From Solirubrobacterales bacterium (GTDB lineage Bacteria; Actinomycetota; Thermoleophilia; Solirubrobacterales; 70-9): a DNA stretch of 20,162 nt. The position numbers were made by a program, and so were the translations under genes. Where the stretch lies: contig JASLIG010000039.1 of the NCBI GenBank assembly GCA_030152805.1, positions 1 through 20,162 of the forward strand, written 5' to 3'. Each line of letters starts with the position of its first letter. The first letter of the stretch is position 1. Below, in pieces: positions 6,034-13,253 of the stretch. A model generated the notes under the pieces. The model was not told where the DNA came from. It searched no databases and worked only from the letters and a program-made list of their open reading frames with translations.

Positions 6034-6085
6034 GCGTCCGGCCTCGCGGCTTCCCGCCGCACCGAAATGAGCAGTGGCCGGGCGT
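6034..6085 (+). promoter_or_regulatory. Stem-loop 1 directly after the leader peptide
   Basis: GCGTCCGGCC (6034-6043) can pair with GGCCGGGCGT (6076-6085) over 10 bp with two G-U pairs. The enclosed part holds a small nested hairpin, GCGGC-TTCCC-GCCGC (6046-6060). It begins immediately after the leader stop codon, so a ribosome stalled on the aromatic codons or sitting at the stop would block its left arm. Confidence 0.55.
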
Positions 6086-6099
6086 CGGAACGAATTCGT

Positions 6100-6122
6100 C
6101 TCGTTCGCCTGCGGGCGACGAG
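6100..6122 (+). promoter_or_regulatory. Stem-loop 2 before DAHP synthase
   Basis: CTCGTTCGCC (6100-6109, one bulged T) pairs with GGCGACGAG (6114-6122) around a TGCG loop. Its right arm runs into GAGGAGG (6120-6126). There is no U-tract, so a rho-independent terminator of the classical type is not shown. It may be a GC-rich terminator-like stem or a switch element. A 10-bp palindrome ACGAATTCGT (6090-6099) lies just before it. Confidence 0.45.
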
Positions 6123-6132
6123 GAGGCGGAAG

Positions 6133-6138
6133 TAGGCT
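6133..6138 (+). promoter_or_regulatory. Putative proximal -10 box (TAGGCT) of DAHP synthase
   Basis: TAGGCT ends 8 nt before the GTG at 6147, as before both trpS genes and metK. If active, it would yield a transcript lacking the leader peptide and stem-loops, and so would bypass attenuation. Confidence 0.4.
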
Positions 6139-6146
6139 GGCGACTT

Positions 6147-7247
6147 GTGGAGGACGGTGAAGGCAAAATGATGATCGGGATGCGGGGAGAGACAAGAGAC
6201 AGAGTCAGGGACCAGCGAATCGAGCGGATCGAGGAGCTGGTCTCGCCGGGGATGCTGCTGAGGGAACTTCCGCTCGGCGAGGACCGCGAAAGCGCGGTGG
6301 TGCGCGGTCGCGGCGAAGTCGGCAACGTGCTCGACGGCAGTGACGACAGGATGCTGGTGGTGGTCGGACCCTGCAGCGTCCACGATCCGGCGGCGGCGCT
6401 CGACTACGCCGGCCGCCTCGCCGAGCAGGCGCGCAGGCTGAGCGGCGACCTGCTGATCGCGATGCGCGTCTACTTCGAGAAGCCGCGCACGACGACCGGC
6501 TGGAAGGGGTTGATCAACGATCCGCACCTCGACGGCTCGCTCGACGTCAACACCGGCCTGCGCATGGCACGCCAGTTGCTGCTCGAGGTGCTCGACTACG
6601 ACCTCCTGGTCGGCACCGAGTTCCTCGACCCGATCACGCCCCAGTACATCGCCGACGCCGTCGCCTGGGGCGCGATCGGCGCCCGCACGACGGAGAGCCA
6701 GATCCACCGCCAGCTCGGCTCCGGCCTCTCGATGCCGATCGGCTTCAAGAACCGCACCGACGGCAACGTCCAGGTCGCCGTCGACGCGGTGCGCGCGGCG
6801 GCGGCGTCCCACGCCTTCGCCGGCATCGACGACGCGGGCGCGCCGGCGATCCTCTACACCAGCGGCAATTCCGACGGTCACGTGATCCTCCGCGGCGGCC
6901 GGGGCGCGCCCAATCACGGCCCCGACGGCGTCACGGCCGCGCTGGAGCTGCTGCGCGCCGCCGGCCTGTCCGAGCGCCTGGTGGTCGACGCCTCGCACGA
7001 CAACAGCGGCAAGGAGCCGGCTCGGCAGCTGCGCGCCGCGGGCGAGATCGCCGATCAGGTCGCCGCCGGCAACGGCTCGATCGCCGGCGTGATGCTCGAG
7101 TCGTTCCTGGTCGAGGGCCGCCAGGACCTCGGCGAGGGCGAGCTCGTCTACGGGCAGTCGATCACCGACCCCTGCCTCGATTGGGAGGCGACGGTCTCCG
7201 CGCTCGAGCAGCTCGCCTCGGCGGCGAAGACGCGGCGCGGCGAATGA
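6147..7247 (+). CDS. aroF: 3-deoxy-7-phosphoheptulonate (DAHP) synthase, class I
   Basis: It condenses phosphoenolpyruvate and erythrose 4-phosphate to DAHP, the first and committed step of the shikimate pathway. The 366-residue protein is the E. coli AroF/G/H type. It shows VVVGPCSVHDP (72-82), KPRTTTGWKGLINDPHLDGS, GARTTESQIHRQ, GFKNRTDG and VDASHDNSGK. Metal ligands Cys76, His284, Glu318 and Asp341 fall at nearly the same spacing as Cys61, His268, Glu302 and Asp326 of E. coli AroG. GTG 6147 fits the TAGGCT box. ATG 6168 or 6171 with GAAGG at 6159-6163 is a real alternative, because the first residues are not conserved. Its stop overlaps the tyrA start (ATGA). An aromatic leader peptide and two stem-loops precede it. 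Which end product inhibits the enzyme cannot be read here. Confidence 0.95.
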   Translation: MEDGEGKMMIGMRGETRDRVRDQRIERIEELVSPGMLLRELPLGEDRESAVVRGRGEVGNVLDGSDDRMLVVVGPCSVHDPAAALDYAGRLAEQARRLSGDLLIAMRVYFEKPRTTTGWKGLINDPHLDGSLDVNTGLRMARQLLLEVLDYDLLVGTEFLDPITPQYIADAVAWGAIGARTTESQIHRQLGSGLSMPIGFKNRTDGNVQVAVDAVRAAAASHAFAGIDDAGAPAILYTSGNSDGHVILRGGRGAPNHGPDGVTAALELLRAAGLSERLVVDASHDNSGKEPARQLRAAGEIADQVAAGNGSIAGVMLESFLVEGRQDLGEGELVYGQSITDPCLDWEATVSALEQLASAAKTRRGE

Positions 7248-8332
7248 GGATCGCCGTCCTCGGCGTCGGCCTGATCGGGGGGTCGATCGGGCTCGCGGCG
7301 CGGCGGCGTCTGGAGGCGAGCGTGGTCGGCTTCGACCCCGAGGCGGAGACAATCGACCGTGCCCTGAGCGAGGGTGCGATCGAAAGCGCGGCCGGCTCGG
7401 TCGCCGAGGCCTGCGAGGGCGCTGACGTGATCTTCTGCGCGGCGCCGGTTGCCGCGCTCGCCGCGCTCGCCGGGACCGCGCTCGACGCCTGCGGCCCCGA
7501 GGCCGTCGTCACCGACGTCGGCTCGACCAAGCGCGACATCGTCACCGCGCTTGGCGCCGATGAGCGCTTCATCGCCGGCCACCCGCTGGCGGGCGCCGAG
7601 ACCTCGGGGGTAGAGAACGCTCGCGCCGACCTCTTCGAGGGTGCCCGCTGGTACCTGACGCCGCAATCGGCCCGTTCCAGTGGCCTCCTCTACGACCGCC
7701 TGCAGCGCACGATCGCCGGGCTCGGGGCGAGGGTGCAGGCGATCGATCCCGAGGCCCACGACCGGCTGATGGCGACGATCAGCCACCTGCCGCACGTGGT
7801 CGCCAACGTGCTGGTCGGCCAGGCGGTTGCCGAGCTGACTCGCGACTCCGAGCGCATGCCGGAGGTCGGCCCGAGCTTCCGCGACACGACGCGTGTGGCC
7901 GGCGCCAACCCGGGTATATGGGGCGACATCTTCGCCAGCAACAGTGACGCCGTCGCCGAGGCCGTCGACGCCGTCGCCGAGCGCCTGCGCGAGGCCGCCG
8001 AGCTGATCCGCGGCGGGGAGCGCGACGCGGTCGCCAAGTGGCACGCCGGCGCTGGCGCAGACCGCCGGCGCCTGCTCGAGACCGAACTCGCCGGCGGCCC
8101 GCTGCGCGAGCTGCGAGTCGTCGTCGCCAACCGGCCGGGCACGATCGCCGAGCTGGCCCTGGCGTTGGGTGAGGCGGGGGTCAATATCGAGGACATGGCG
8201 CTCTACCCGGCGCCGGACATGACCTCGGGGGCGGTCTCGCTCTGGGTCGCCGGTGACGAACAGGCAGACCGCGCGACGGAGCTGGTGCGCGAGCTGGGCC
8301 ACACGGTCAGCGCCGTCGGTAACGGCATCTAG
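7244..8332 (+). CDS. tyrA: Prephenate dehydrogenase with C-terminal ACT domain
   Basis: It oxidises and decarboxylates prephenate to 4-hydroxyphenylpyruvate, the tyrosine branch. The 362-residue product opens with the NAD(P)-binding GVGLIGGS (7-14), followed by DVGSTK (91-96) and the family motif HPLAGAETSGVENARADLF starting at His113. ISHLPH follows in the helical dimerisation domain. From about residue 287 there is an ACT domain (LRELRVVVANRPGTIAELAL, GVNIEDMALYP), which usually binds the feedback amino acid, here probably tyrosine. The ATG overlaps the aroF stop (ATGA), so the two are translationally coupled. aroA begins 4 nt after its stop. Arogenate rather than prephenate as substrate cannot be excluded. 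Confidence 0.95.
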   Translation: MRIAVLGVGLIGGSIGLAARRRLEASVVGFDPEAETIDRALSEGAIESAAGSVAEACEGADVIFCAAPVAALAALAGTALDACGPEAVVTDVGSTKRDIVTALGADERFIAGHPLAGAETSGVENARADLFEGARWYLTPQSARSSGLLYDRLQRTIAGLGARVQAIDPEAHDRLMATISHLPHVVANVLVGQAVAELTRDSERMPEVGPSFRDTTRVAGANPGIWGDIFASNSDAVAEAVDAVAERLREAAELIRGGERDAVAKWHAGAGADRRRLLETELAGGPLRELRVVVANRPGTIAELALALGEAGVNIEDMALYPAPDMTSGAVSLWVAGDEQADRATELVRELGHTVSAVGNGI

Positions 8333-8336
8333 GTCG

Positions 8337-9638
8337 ATGCCCTCGCGCTTCGAACCGGGGGCTCGCCTGCGCGGCAGGCTGCGCCCGCCAGCGGACAAGT
8401 CGATCTCCCACCGCGCCGCCCTGCTCGCCGCGATGGGCGAGGGGGAAACGGAAATCGAAGGCTACCTCGACTCCGCCGACACGCTCTCGACCCTGGCCGC
8501 GGTGCAGGTGCTCGGCGCCACGGTCGAAGGCGGCGGCCGCAACGGAGTCACGCCGGCGCTCAGCATCCAGGGCGTCGGCCTGCGCGGCGCGCGGTCGGCG
8601 CAGATCGACGTCGGCAACGCCGGCACCCTGCTGCGCCTGCTGCCGGGGTGGCTCGCCGGGCAGCCCGGCGGCGCCTGGTCGCTGGACGGCGACGAGTCGA
8701 TCCGGCGCCGCCCGGTCGACCGGATCGCCGCTCCCCTGCGCGAGATGGGGGCGAAGTTGCGCTGCCGCGAGGACCGCCTGCCGCCGCTGGCAATCGACGC
8801 GGCCGAGCTGGAGGGGATCTCCTACGAGCTGCCGGTCGCCAGCGCCCAGGTGAAGTCCTGCCTGCTGTTCGCCGGCCTGCTCGCCGAGGGCGAGACCTGG
8901 GTGCGGGAGCCGGCGCGCAGCCGCGATCACACCGAGCGCATGCTCGCCGCCGCCGGCGCCGACGTCGTCTGGCTGCACGGCGGCATCTCGGTGCGGCCGG
9001 CCAAGCGGATCGAACCGGGCGAGCTGACCGTGCCCGCCGATTTCTCCTCAGCCGCCTTTTTCCTCGTCGCGGCGCTGCTGGTGCCCGGCAGCGAGGTCGT
9101 GCTGGAAGAGGTCGGCACCAACCCGACGCGGACGGGGCTGCTGGAGATCCTCGAGCGGATGGGCGCGGAGATCGAGATCGAGCCGGTCGGTGAGCGCGGT
9201 GGCGAGCCGATTGGCACCCTGCGCGCCCGCTGCTCGGAGCTGCGCGGCACCGAGGTCGGCGGCGGCGAGATCCCGCTGACGATCGACGAGCTGCCGCTGC
9301 TCGCCCTTGCCGCCTGCTTCGCCGAGGGAACGACGACGATCCGCGACGCGGCCGAGCTGCGTCGCAAGGAGTCCGACCGCGTCGCCACCACGTGCGCGGC
9401 GCTGCGGGCGATGGGGGGCAGTGCCGAGCCGCGCGAGGACGGGATGTCGATCGAGGGCGGCGGCGGCCTGCGCGGCGGCATGATCGAGTCCCACGGCGAC
9501 CACCGCATCGCCATGCTCGGCGCGATCGCCGGCCTCGCCTCGCGCGAGGGCGTCACGGTCGAGGGGATGGAGGCGGCCGCGGTCAGCTATCCCGGCTTCG
9601 AGGCCGACCTCGCCACGCTCAGCCGCGGCGCCGACTGA
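8337..9638 (+). CDS. aroA: 3-phosphoshikimate 1-carboxyvinyltransferase (EPSP synthase)
   Basis: It transfers the enolpyruvyl group of PEP to shikimate 3-phosphate, two steps before prephenate. The 433-residue protein has PPADKSISHRA (17-27, catalytic Lys21), DVGNAGTLLRLLPG (91-104), DGDESIRRRPVDRI, VASAQVKSCLLFAGL, TIDELPLLAL (catalytic Asp), RRKESDR and SHGDHRIAM. The frame is open upstream, but the conserved N-terminus begins at ATG 8337, 4 nt after the tyrA stop. The region after NAGT (LLRLL rather than AMRPL) resembles the second sequence class of EPSP synthases, while the glycine at position 96 is kept. Glyphosate tolerance cannot be predicted from this. It is the last gene of the aromatic block; cmk follows after 42 bp. 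Confidence 0.96.
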   Translation: MPSRFEPGARLRGRLRPPADKSISHRAALLAAMGEGETEIEGYLDSADTLSTLAAVQVLGATVEGGGRNGVTPALSIQGVGLRGARSAQIDVGNAGTLLRLLPGWLAGQPGGAWSLDGDESIRRRPVDRIAAPLREMGAKLRCREDRLPPLAIDAAELEGISYELPVASAQVKSCLLFAGLLAEGETWVREPARSRDHTERMLAAAGADVVWLHGGISVRPAKRIEPGELTVPADFSSAAFFLVAALLVPGSEVVLEEVGTNPTRTGLLEILERMGAEIEIEPVGERGGEPIGTLRARCSELRGTEVGGGEIPLTIDELPLLALAACFAEGTTTIRDAAELRRKESDRVATTCAALRAMGGSAEPREDGMSIEGGGGLRGGMIESHGDHRIAMLGAIAGLASREGVTVEGMEAAAVSYPGFEADLATLSRGAD

Positions 9639-9667
9639 GCCGCGCAGCCCGCCGTCGTCGGCGTCTT

Positions 9668-9673
9668 TACGCT
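9668..9673 (+). promoter_or_regulatory. Putative -10 box (TACGCT) of cmk
   Basis: TACGCT ends 7 nt before the ATG at 9681, with GCGCCCC between and no Shine-Dalgarno site. This fits a leaderless cmk mRNA. Confidence 0.4.
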
Positions 9674-9680
9674 GCGCCCC

Positions 9681-10322
9681 ATGGTCATCGCCATCGACGG
9701 TCCTGCTGGGGCCGGCAAGTCCAGCGTGGCGCGCGCCCTCGCCGCCGCGCTCGCCTTCACTTACCTCGACTCGGGGGCGATGTACCGCTGCGTGGCGCTG
9801 GCGGCGCTCGATCGCGACATCGACCTCGACGACCCCGCCGCAATGGGTGAGCTGGCGGCGGGCCTCGAGATCGAGCTGCACGGCGAGCGGGTCAGGCTCG
9901 ACGGCGGTGACGTCACGATCCCGATCCGTGAGCCGCGCGTCAGCGAGGCATCTTCGCGGGTCTCGGTGCACCCGCCGGTACGCGAAGCGATGGTGGCGCG
10001 CCAGCGTGAACTGATCGCCACCGGCCGCTACGTCGCCGAGGGTCGGGACATCGGCACCGTGGTCAGTCCCGACTCGCCGCTGAAGGTCTTCCTCACTGCC
10101 TCGGCCGAGGAGCGCGCCCAGCGCCGCGCCCTGCAGACTGGCGAGAACCCCGCCACCGTTCTCGCCGCCCAGCGCGAGCGCGACGAGCGCGACTCCTCGC
10201 GTGAGCACAGCGCCCTGCGCCCGGCGGAGGATGCGGTCGAAATCGATACCACCGGCTTGAGCCAGGATGAGGTGGTTGCCCGGATCGCGGCGCTAGCTCA
10301 CCGCCAGGGACTCGCCGAGTGA
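9681..10322 (+). CDS. cmk: Cytidylate kinase
   Basis: It phosphorylates CMP and dCMP with ATP to the diphosphates, in pyrimidine salvage and RNA turnover. The 213-residue protein starts with the P-loop AIDGPAGAGKSSVARALA (GPAGAGKS at 7-14). It continues with TYLDSGAMYRCVAL, the CMP-binding segment PPVREAMVARQRE, RYVAEGRDIGTVV, and the lid region FLTASAEERAQRR. All are hallmarks of the bacterial CMP kinase family, with normal length. It lies between aroA and der, a common chromosomal arrangement. Its stop codon is the first base pair of a strong hairpin (10322-10368), which may end or attenuate its transcript before der. Confidence 0.96.
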   Translation: MVIAIDGPAGAGKSSVARALAAALAFTYLDSGAMYRCVALAALDRDIDLDDPAAMGELAAGLEIELHGERVRLDGGDVTIPIREPRVSEASSRVSVHPPVREAMVARQRELIATGRYVAEGRDIGTVVSPDSPLKVFLTASAEERAQRRALQTGENPATVLAAQRERDERDSSREHSALRPAEDAVEIDTTGLSQDEVVARIAALAHRQGLAE

Positions 10323-10368
10323 GGTGCAACGCGTTGCCGATCCCTGGGCGCGGTAACGCGTTGCACCT
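10322..10368. repeat. Hairpin with 14-bp perfect arms between cmk and der
   Basis: AGGTGCAACGCGTT (10322-10335) is exactly complementary to AACGCGTTGCACCT (10355-10368), with a 19-nt loop that can pair three bases further. Each arm also contains the self-palindrome AACGCGTT, and the left arm the longer GCAACGCGTTGC. The unit can therefore be read either as one RNA hairpin or as two tandem DNA operator sites. It starts at the last base of the cmk stop and ends just before the der GGAAGGG. There is no U-tract. Confidence 0.8.
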
Positions 10369-10383
10369 GGAAGGGCGCTGCTC

Positions 10384-11703
10384 GTGAATGGGTTGCCGAC
10401 CGTCGTCGTCGTCGGCTTTCCCAACGTCGGCAAGAGCACTCTCGTCAACCGGCTCGCCGGCGGGCGCGAGGCGGTCACGCATGCCGAGTCTGGCGTCACC
10501 CGCGACCGCAAGCGGGTGCGCTGCGAGTGGAACGGGCGAGCCTTCGAGCTGCTCGACACCGGTGGCATCGACCTCGAGGACTCCTCCGAGCTAGCCCGCG
10601 ACGTGCAGAACCAGGCCCGCCTTGGGATGGCGGAAGCCGACGTCGTCCTCTTCGTCGTCGACGCCCGCGCCGGGGTGCGGGCCGGCGACGCCGAGCTGGC
10701 CAGGGCGCTGCGCGGAGCAGAGGCGCCCGTCCTCGTCGTCGCCAACAAGGTCGACCGGCTCGAGGACGAGCACCTGACCGCCGAGCTGCACGCGCTCGGC
10801 CTCGGCGAGCCGCTGGCGGTCTCGGCCACCCACGGCCTCGGCAGCGGCGACCTGCTCGACCGGGTGGTCGAGGCGCTGGGCGAGCGCGCCCCGGCCGAGG
10901 AAGCGGACGGCGCTGTCCGGGTCGCGGTGATCGGCCGCCCCAACGCCGGCAAGTCCTCGCTGGTCAACGCCTTCCTCGGCTCCGAGCGGGTGATCGTCTC
11001 CGAGCGGGCCGGCACCACCCGCGACGCGATCGATACCGAGATCGAGATCGACGGCCGCCGCGTGATCCTCGTCGACACCGCCGGCCTGCGACGCCGCTCC
11101 AAGGTGGCCGGCACGGTCGACTACTACGCGCAGCTGCGCTCCGAACAGGCGGTCGAGCGGGCCGACGTCGCCCTCGTCGTCTGCGATGCCGCCGACGGCA
11201 TCACCGCCGAGGACCTGCGCGTCGCCGAGATCGCGATGCGCGCCGGCTGCGCCACTCTGCTGGTGCTCAACAAGTGGGACGTCACCCGCACCGACGTCGA
11301 CGATGCCCGCGCTCGCGTCGCCCGCAAGCTGCGCCTGCGCCCCGACGTCGTTACCTGCTCGGCGACGCGCGGGCGCAACGTCGCCAACCTGCTGCCGAAG
11401 GCGCTGGAGCTGGCCGACCGCGCCGGCGAGCGCATCCCCACCCCGGAGCTCAATCGCTTCGTCACCGACGTCGTCGCCAAGACGCCGCCCCCGGCCCGCC
11501 GCGGGCGCCGGTTGCGCCTCTACTACGCCGCCCAGATCGGCGAGCGGCCGCCGCGGATCGCGATCCAGGTCAACGACCGCAAGCTGATCGGCCGCGACTG
11601 GGCCTACCACCTCGAGAACCGCCTGCGCGAGACCTACGGGCTCGAGGGCGTGCCACTTGTGATCGATTACGTGCCGCATTCGGGCAACCGCCGCGGCGGA
11701 TGA
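10384..11703 (+). CDS. der: Ribosome biogenesis GTPase Der (EngA), double G-domain
   Basis: Der assists assembly of the 50S ribosomal subunit and is essential in most bacteria. The 439-residue protein has two consecutive GTPase domains. The first carries VGFPNVGKSTL (P-loop from about residue 11), DTGGI and ANKVD (121-125). The second carries VIGRPNAGKSSL (from about 182), DTAGLRRRSK and NKWD. A C-terminal KH-like domain occupies roughly residues 345-439. The GTG start at 10384 has GGAAGGG (10369-10375) 8 nt upstream, a real Shine-Dalgarno site. This contrasts with its leaderless-looking neighbours and suggests the message carries a leader, possibly from the cmk promoter. metK follows after 37 bp. 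Confidence 0.97.
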   Translation: MNGLPTVVVVGFPNVGKSTLVNRLAGGREAVTHAESGVTRDRKRVRCEWNGRAFELLDTGGIDLEDSSELARDVQNQARLGMAEADVVLFVVDARAGVRAGDAELARALRGAEAPVLVVANKVDRLEDEHLTAELHALGLGEPLAVSATHGLGSGDLLDRVVEALGERAPAEEADGAVRVAVIGRPNAGKSSLVNAFLGSERVIVSERAGTTRDAIDTEIEIDGRRVILVDTAGLRRRSKVAGTVDYYAQLRSEQAVERADVALVVCDAADGITAEDLRVAEIAMRAGCATLLVLNKWDVTRTDVDDARARVARKLRLRPDVVTCSATRGRNVANLLPKALELADRAGERIPTPELNRFVTDVVAKTPPPARRGRRLRLYYAAQIGERPPRIAIQVNDRKLIGRDWAYHLENRLRETYGLEGVPLVIDYVPHSGNRRGG

Positions 11704-11728
11704 CGCGCCACTGCTCAAGACAACCATT

Positions 11729-11734
11729 TAGGCT
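11729..11734 (+). promoter_or_regulatory. Putative -10 box (TAGGCT) of metK
   Basis: TAGGCT ends 6 nt before the metK ATG at 11741. The intervening TGGCCG holds no Shine-Dalgarno site. Only 37 bp separate metK from der, which leaves no room for an S-adenosylmethionine riboswitch. Confidence 0.5.
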
Positions 11735-11740
11735 TGGCCG

Positions 11741-12991
11741 ATGAGCGATATCCAGCCACTCGCCGAGGGCGAGTACCTCTTCACTTCCGAGTCCGTCACC
11801 GAGGGTCATCCCGACAAGGTCTGCGATGCGATCTCCGACGCCGTGCTCGACGCGGTGATGGCCGGCGATCCCGAGGGACGCGTCGCCTGCGAGACCCTCG
11901 TCAACACCGGCATGGCGGTGGTCTCGGGCGAGATCTCAACCGACGTCCACCTCGACGTGCCGGAGCTGGTCCGCGAGACGATCCGCGAGATCGGTTACGA
12001 CCACGGGGACTACGGCTACCACTGCGACCACATCTCGGTCCTGGTCTCGCTCGACAAACAGTCGCCCGACATCGCCCAGGGCGTCGACAAGGCTTACGAG
12101 ACGCGCACCGAGCCCTCGGTCGAGGACGAGCTGCTGGTCGCCGGCGCCGGCGACCAGGGCATGATGTTCGGCTACGCGACCGACGAGACCGAGGTGCTGA
12201 TGCCGATGCCGATCCACCTCGCGCACCGGCTCGCCGAACGCCTTGCCGCCGTGCGCAAGGACGGCTCGCTCGACTACCTCGGCCCCGACGGCAAGACCCA
12301 GGTCACGGTCCGCTACGCCGACGGCCGCCCGGTCAAGGTGGAGAAGCTGCTGATCTCGACCCAGCACGCGGAGGGGGTCGAGTCGGAGTCGAAGATCAAG
12401 CCCGACCTCTGGGAGAGCGTGGTGCTACCGGTGCTCGGCGCCGAGGCCAGCGGCCTCTTCGACGAGGCGGAGCTGCGCCAGCACTTCCTCGTCAACCCGA
12501 CCGGCAAGTTCGTGATCGGCGGCCCGGTCGGCGATGCCGGCCTCACCGGCCGCAAGATCATCGTCGACACCTACGGCGGCATGGCCCGCCACGGCGGCGG
12601 CGCCTTCTCCGGCAAGGATCCGTCCAAGGTCGATCGCTCGGCTGCCTACGCCTCGCGCCACGTCGCCAAGAACGTCGTCGCCGCCGGGCTCGCGCAGCGC
12701 TGCGAGGTCCAGGTCGCCTACGCGATCGGCGTCGCCCGCCCGATCTCGCTGATGGTCGAGACCTTCGGCACTGGCAAGCTGCCCGACTCGCAAATCTCGC
12801 GCTTGGTCGAAGCGGAGTTCGACCTGCGCCCAGGCGCCTTCCGCAAGTACCTCGACCTGCACAGGCCGGTCTTCAGCCAGACGGCCGCGTATGGCCACTT
12901 CGGCCGAGAAGGCGATGCATTCACCTGGGAGCGGATGGACCGGGCTGAGAAGCTCAAAGCTGCAGCCGGGCTCGAAGCAGCTCCCGCTTAA
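11741..12991 (+). CDS. metK: S-adenosylmethionine synthetase
   Basis: It makes S-adenosylmethionine from methionine and ATP, the methyl donor used among others by the RsmB encoded downstream. The 416-residue protein has FTSESVTEGHPDKVCD (14-29, with His23), the ATP-binding GAGDQGMMFGYATDET (135-150), and the phosphate-binding GGGAFSGKDPSKVDRSAAY from about residue 285. Its length is slightly above the usual 380-400, through small insertions. The ATG follows a TAGGCT box by 6 nt, matching the leaderless pattern. A GC-rich stem-loop 12 bp after the stop probably terminates transcription. The neighbour on the right is convergent. Confidence 0.97.
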   Translation: MSDIQPLAEGEYLFTSESVTEGHPDKVCDAISDAVLDAVMAGDPEGRVACETLVNTGMAVVSGEISTDVHLDVPELVRETIREIGYDHGDYGYHCDHISVLVSLDKQSPDIAQGVDKAYETRTEPSVEDELLVAGAGDQGMMFGYATDETEVLMPMPIHLAHRLAERLAAVRKDGSLDYLGPDGKTQVTVRYADGRPVKVEKLLISTQHAEGVESESKIKPDLWESVVLPVLGAEASGLFDEAELRQHFLVNPTGKFVIGGPVGDAGLTGRKIIVDTYGGMARHGGGAFSGKDPSKVDRSAAYASRHVAKNVVAAGLAQRCEVQVAYAIGVARPISLMVETFGTGKLPDSQISRLVEAEFDLRPGAFRKYLDLHRPVFSQTAAYGHFGREGDAFTWERMDRAEKLKAAAGLEAAPA

Positions 12992-13002
12992 GCGCAAGCA
13001 GG

Positions 13003-13029
13003 GAGGCGCCCGGACCGACCGGGCGCCTC
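13003..13029 (+). terminator. Terminator-like stem-loop after metK
   Basis: GAGGCGCCCGG (13003-13013) and CCGGGCGCCTC (13019-13029) form a perfect 11-bp stem with a 5-nt loop, 12 bp after the metK stop. It lacks a U-tract, as is common in high-GC actinobacteria, so termination is inferred from position and stem strength. Confidence 0.6.
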
Positions 13030-13082
13030 ATCCACACGCTCGAATGGGACACAAGCTATGTGCTCGAAGCTTGGGTGCTGCG

Positions 13083-13243
13083 AGAGGGATGCCGGTGCCC
13101 CTCACCGGGAATGTCGCCGACAGGCGGCCGCTGCACTCGTGATTCGAGGCGCGGCGATAGCCGCGCTCTTCGATTGTCGCTAAGCGCCCGCGAAGCGGGC
13201 GCGGGCGACATCAATTCCCGGGGAGGGGCACCGGCATCCCTCT
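13083..13243. repeat. 161-bp composite inverted repeat with two inner hairpins
   Basis: The outer arms are 13083-13118 and 13204-13243. They share a perfect 21-bp block (AGAGGGATGCCGGTGCCCCT plus one base, 13083-13103, against 13223-13243). After one mismatch come 7 more paired bases, then a 4-nt bulge and 7 more. Inside lie two separate perfect hairpins: GCGCGGC-GATA-GCCGCGC (13149-13166) and GCGCCCGC-GAA-GCGGGCGC (13184-13202). TTGTCGC just before the second hairpin could compete for the GCGACA of the right outer arm. The element fills the gap between the convergent metK and PH-domain genes. It may be a bidirectional terminator, a non-autonomous or REP-like element, or a structured RNA. No ORF in it looks real. 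Confidence 0.8.
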
Positions 13244-13253
13244 GCTGTGAGCT

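Noticed and set aside
6030..7352. 440-residue minus-strand frame opposite DAHP synthase
   Set aside because: Arg/Ala-rich shadow. It covers a clear DAHP synthase and would run through the leader region.
11704..11740. Possible S-adenosylmethionine riboswitch before metK
   Set aside because: Only 37 bp separate der and metK, and a -10-like box abuts the start. There is no room for an aptamer in a leader.
10527..11744. 405-residue Arg-rich plus-strand frame inside der, and a similar one (11734-12948) inside metK
   Set aside because: Shifted-frame shadows with extreme arginine content. The in-frame products are well-conserved Der and MetK.
13083..13243. CRISPR-like or tRNA-like structure in the metK downstream gap
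   Set aside because: There are no direct repeats with spacers and no cloverleaf with an anticodon arm. The structure is a nested inverted repeat.
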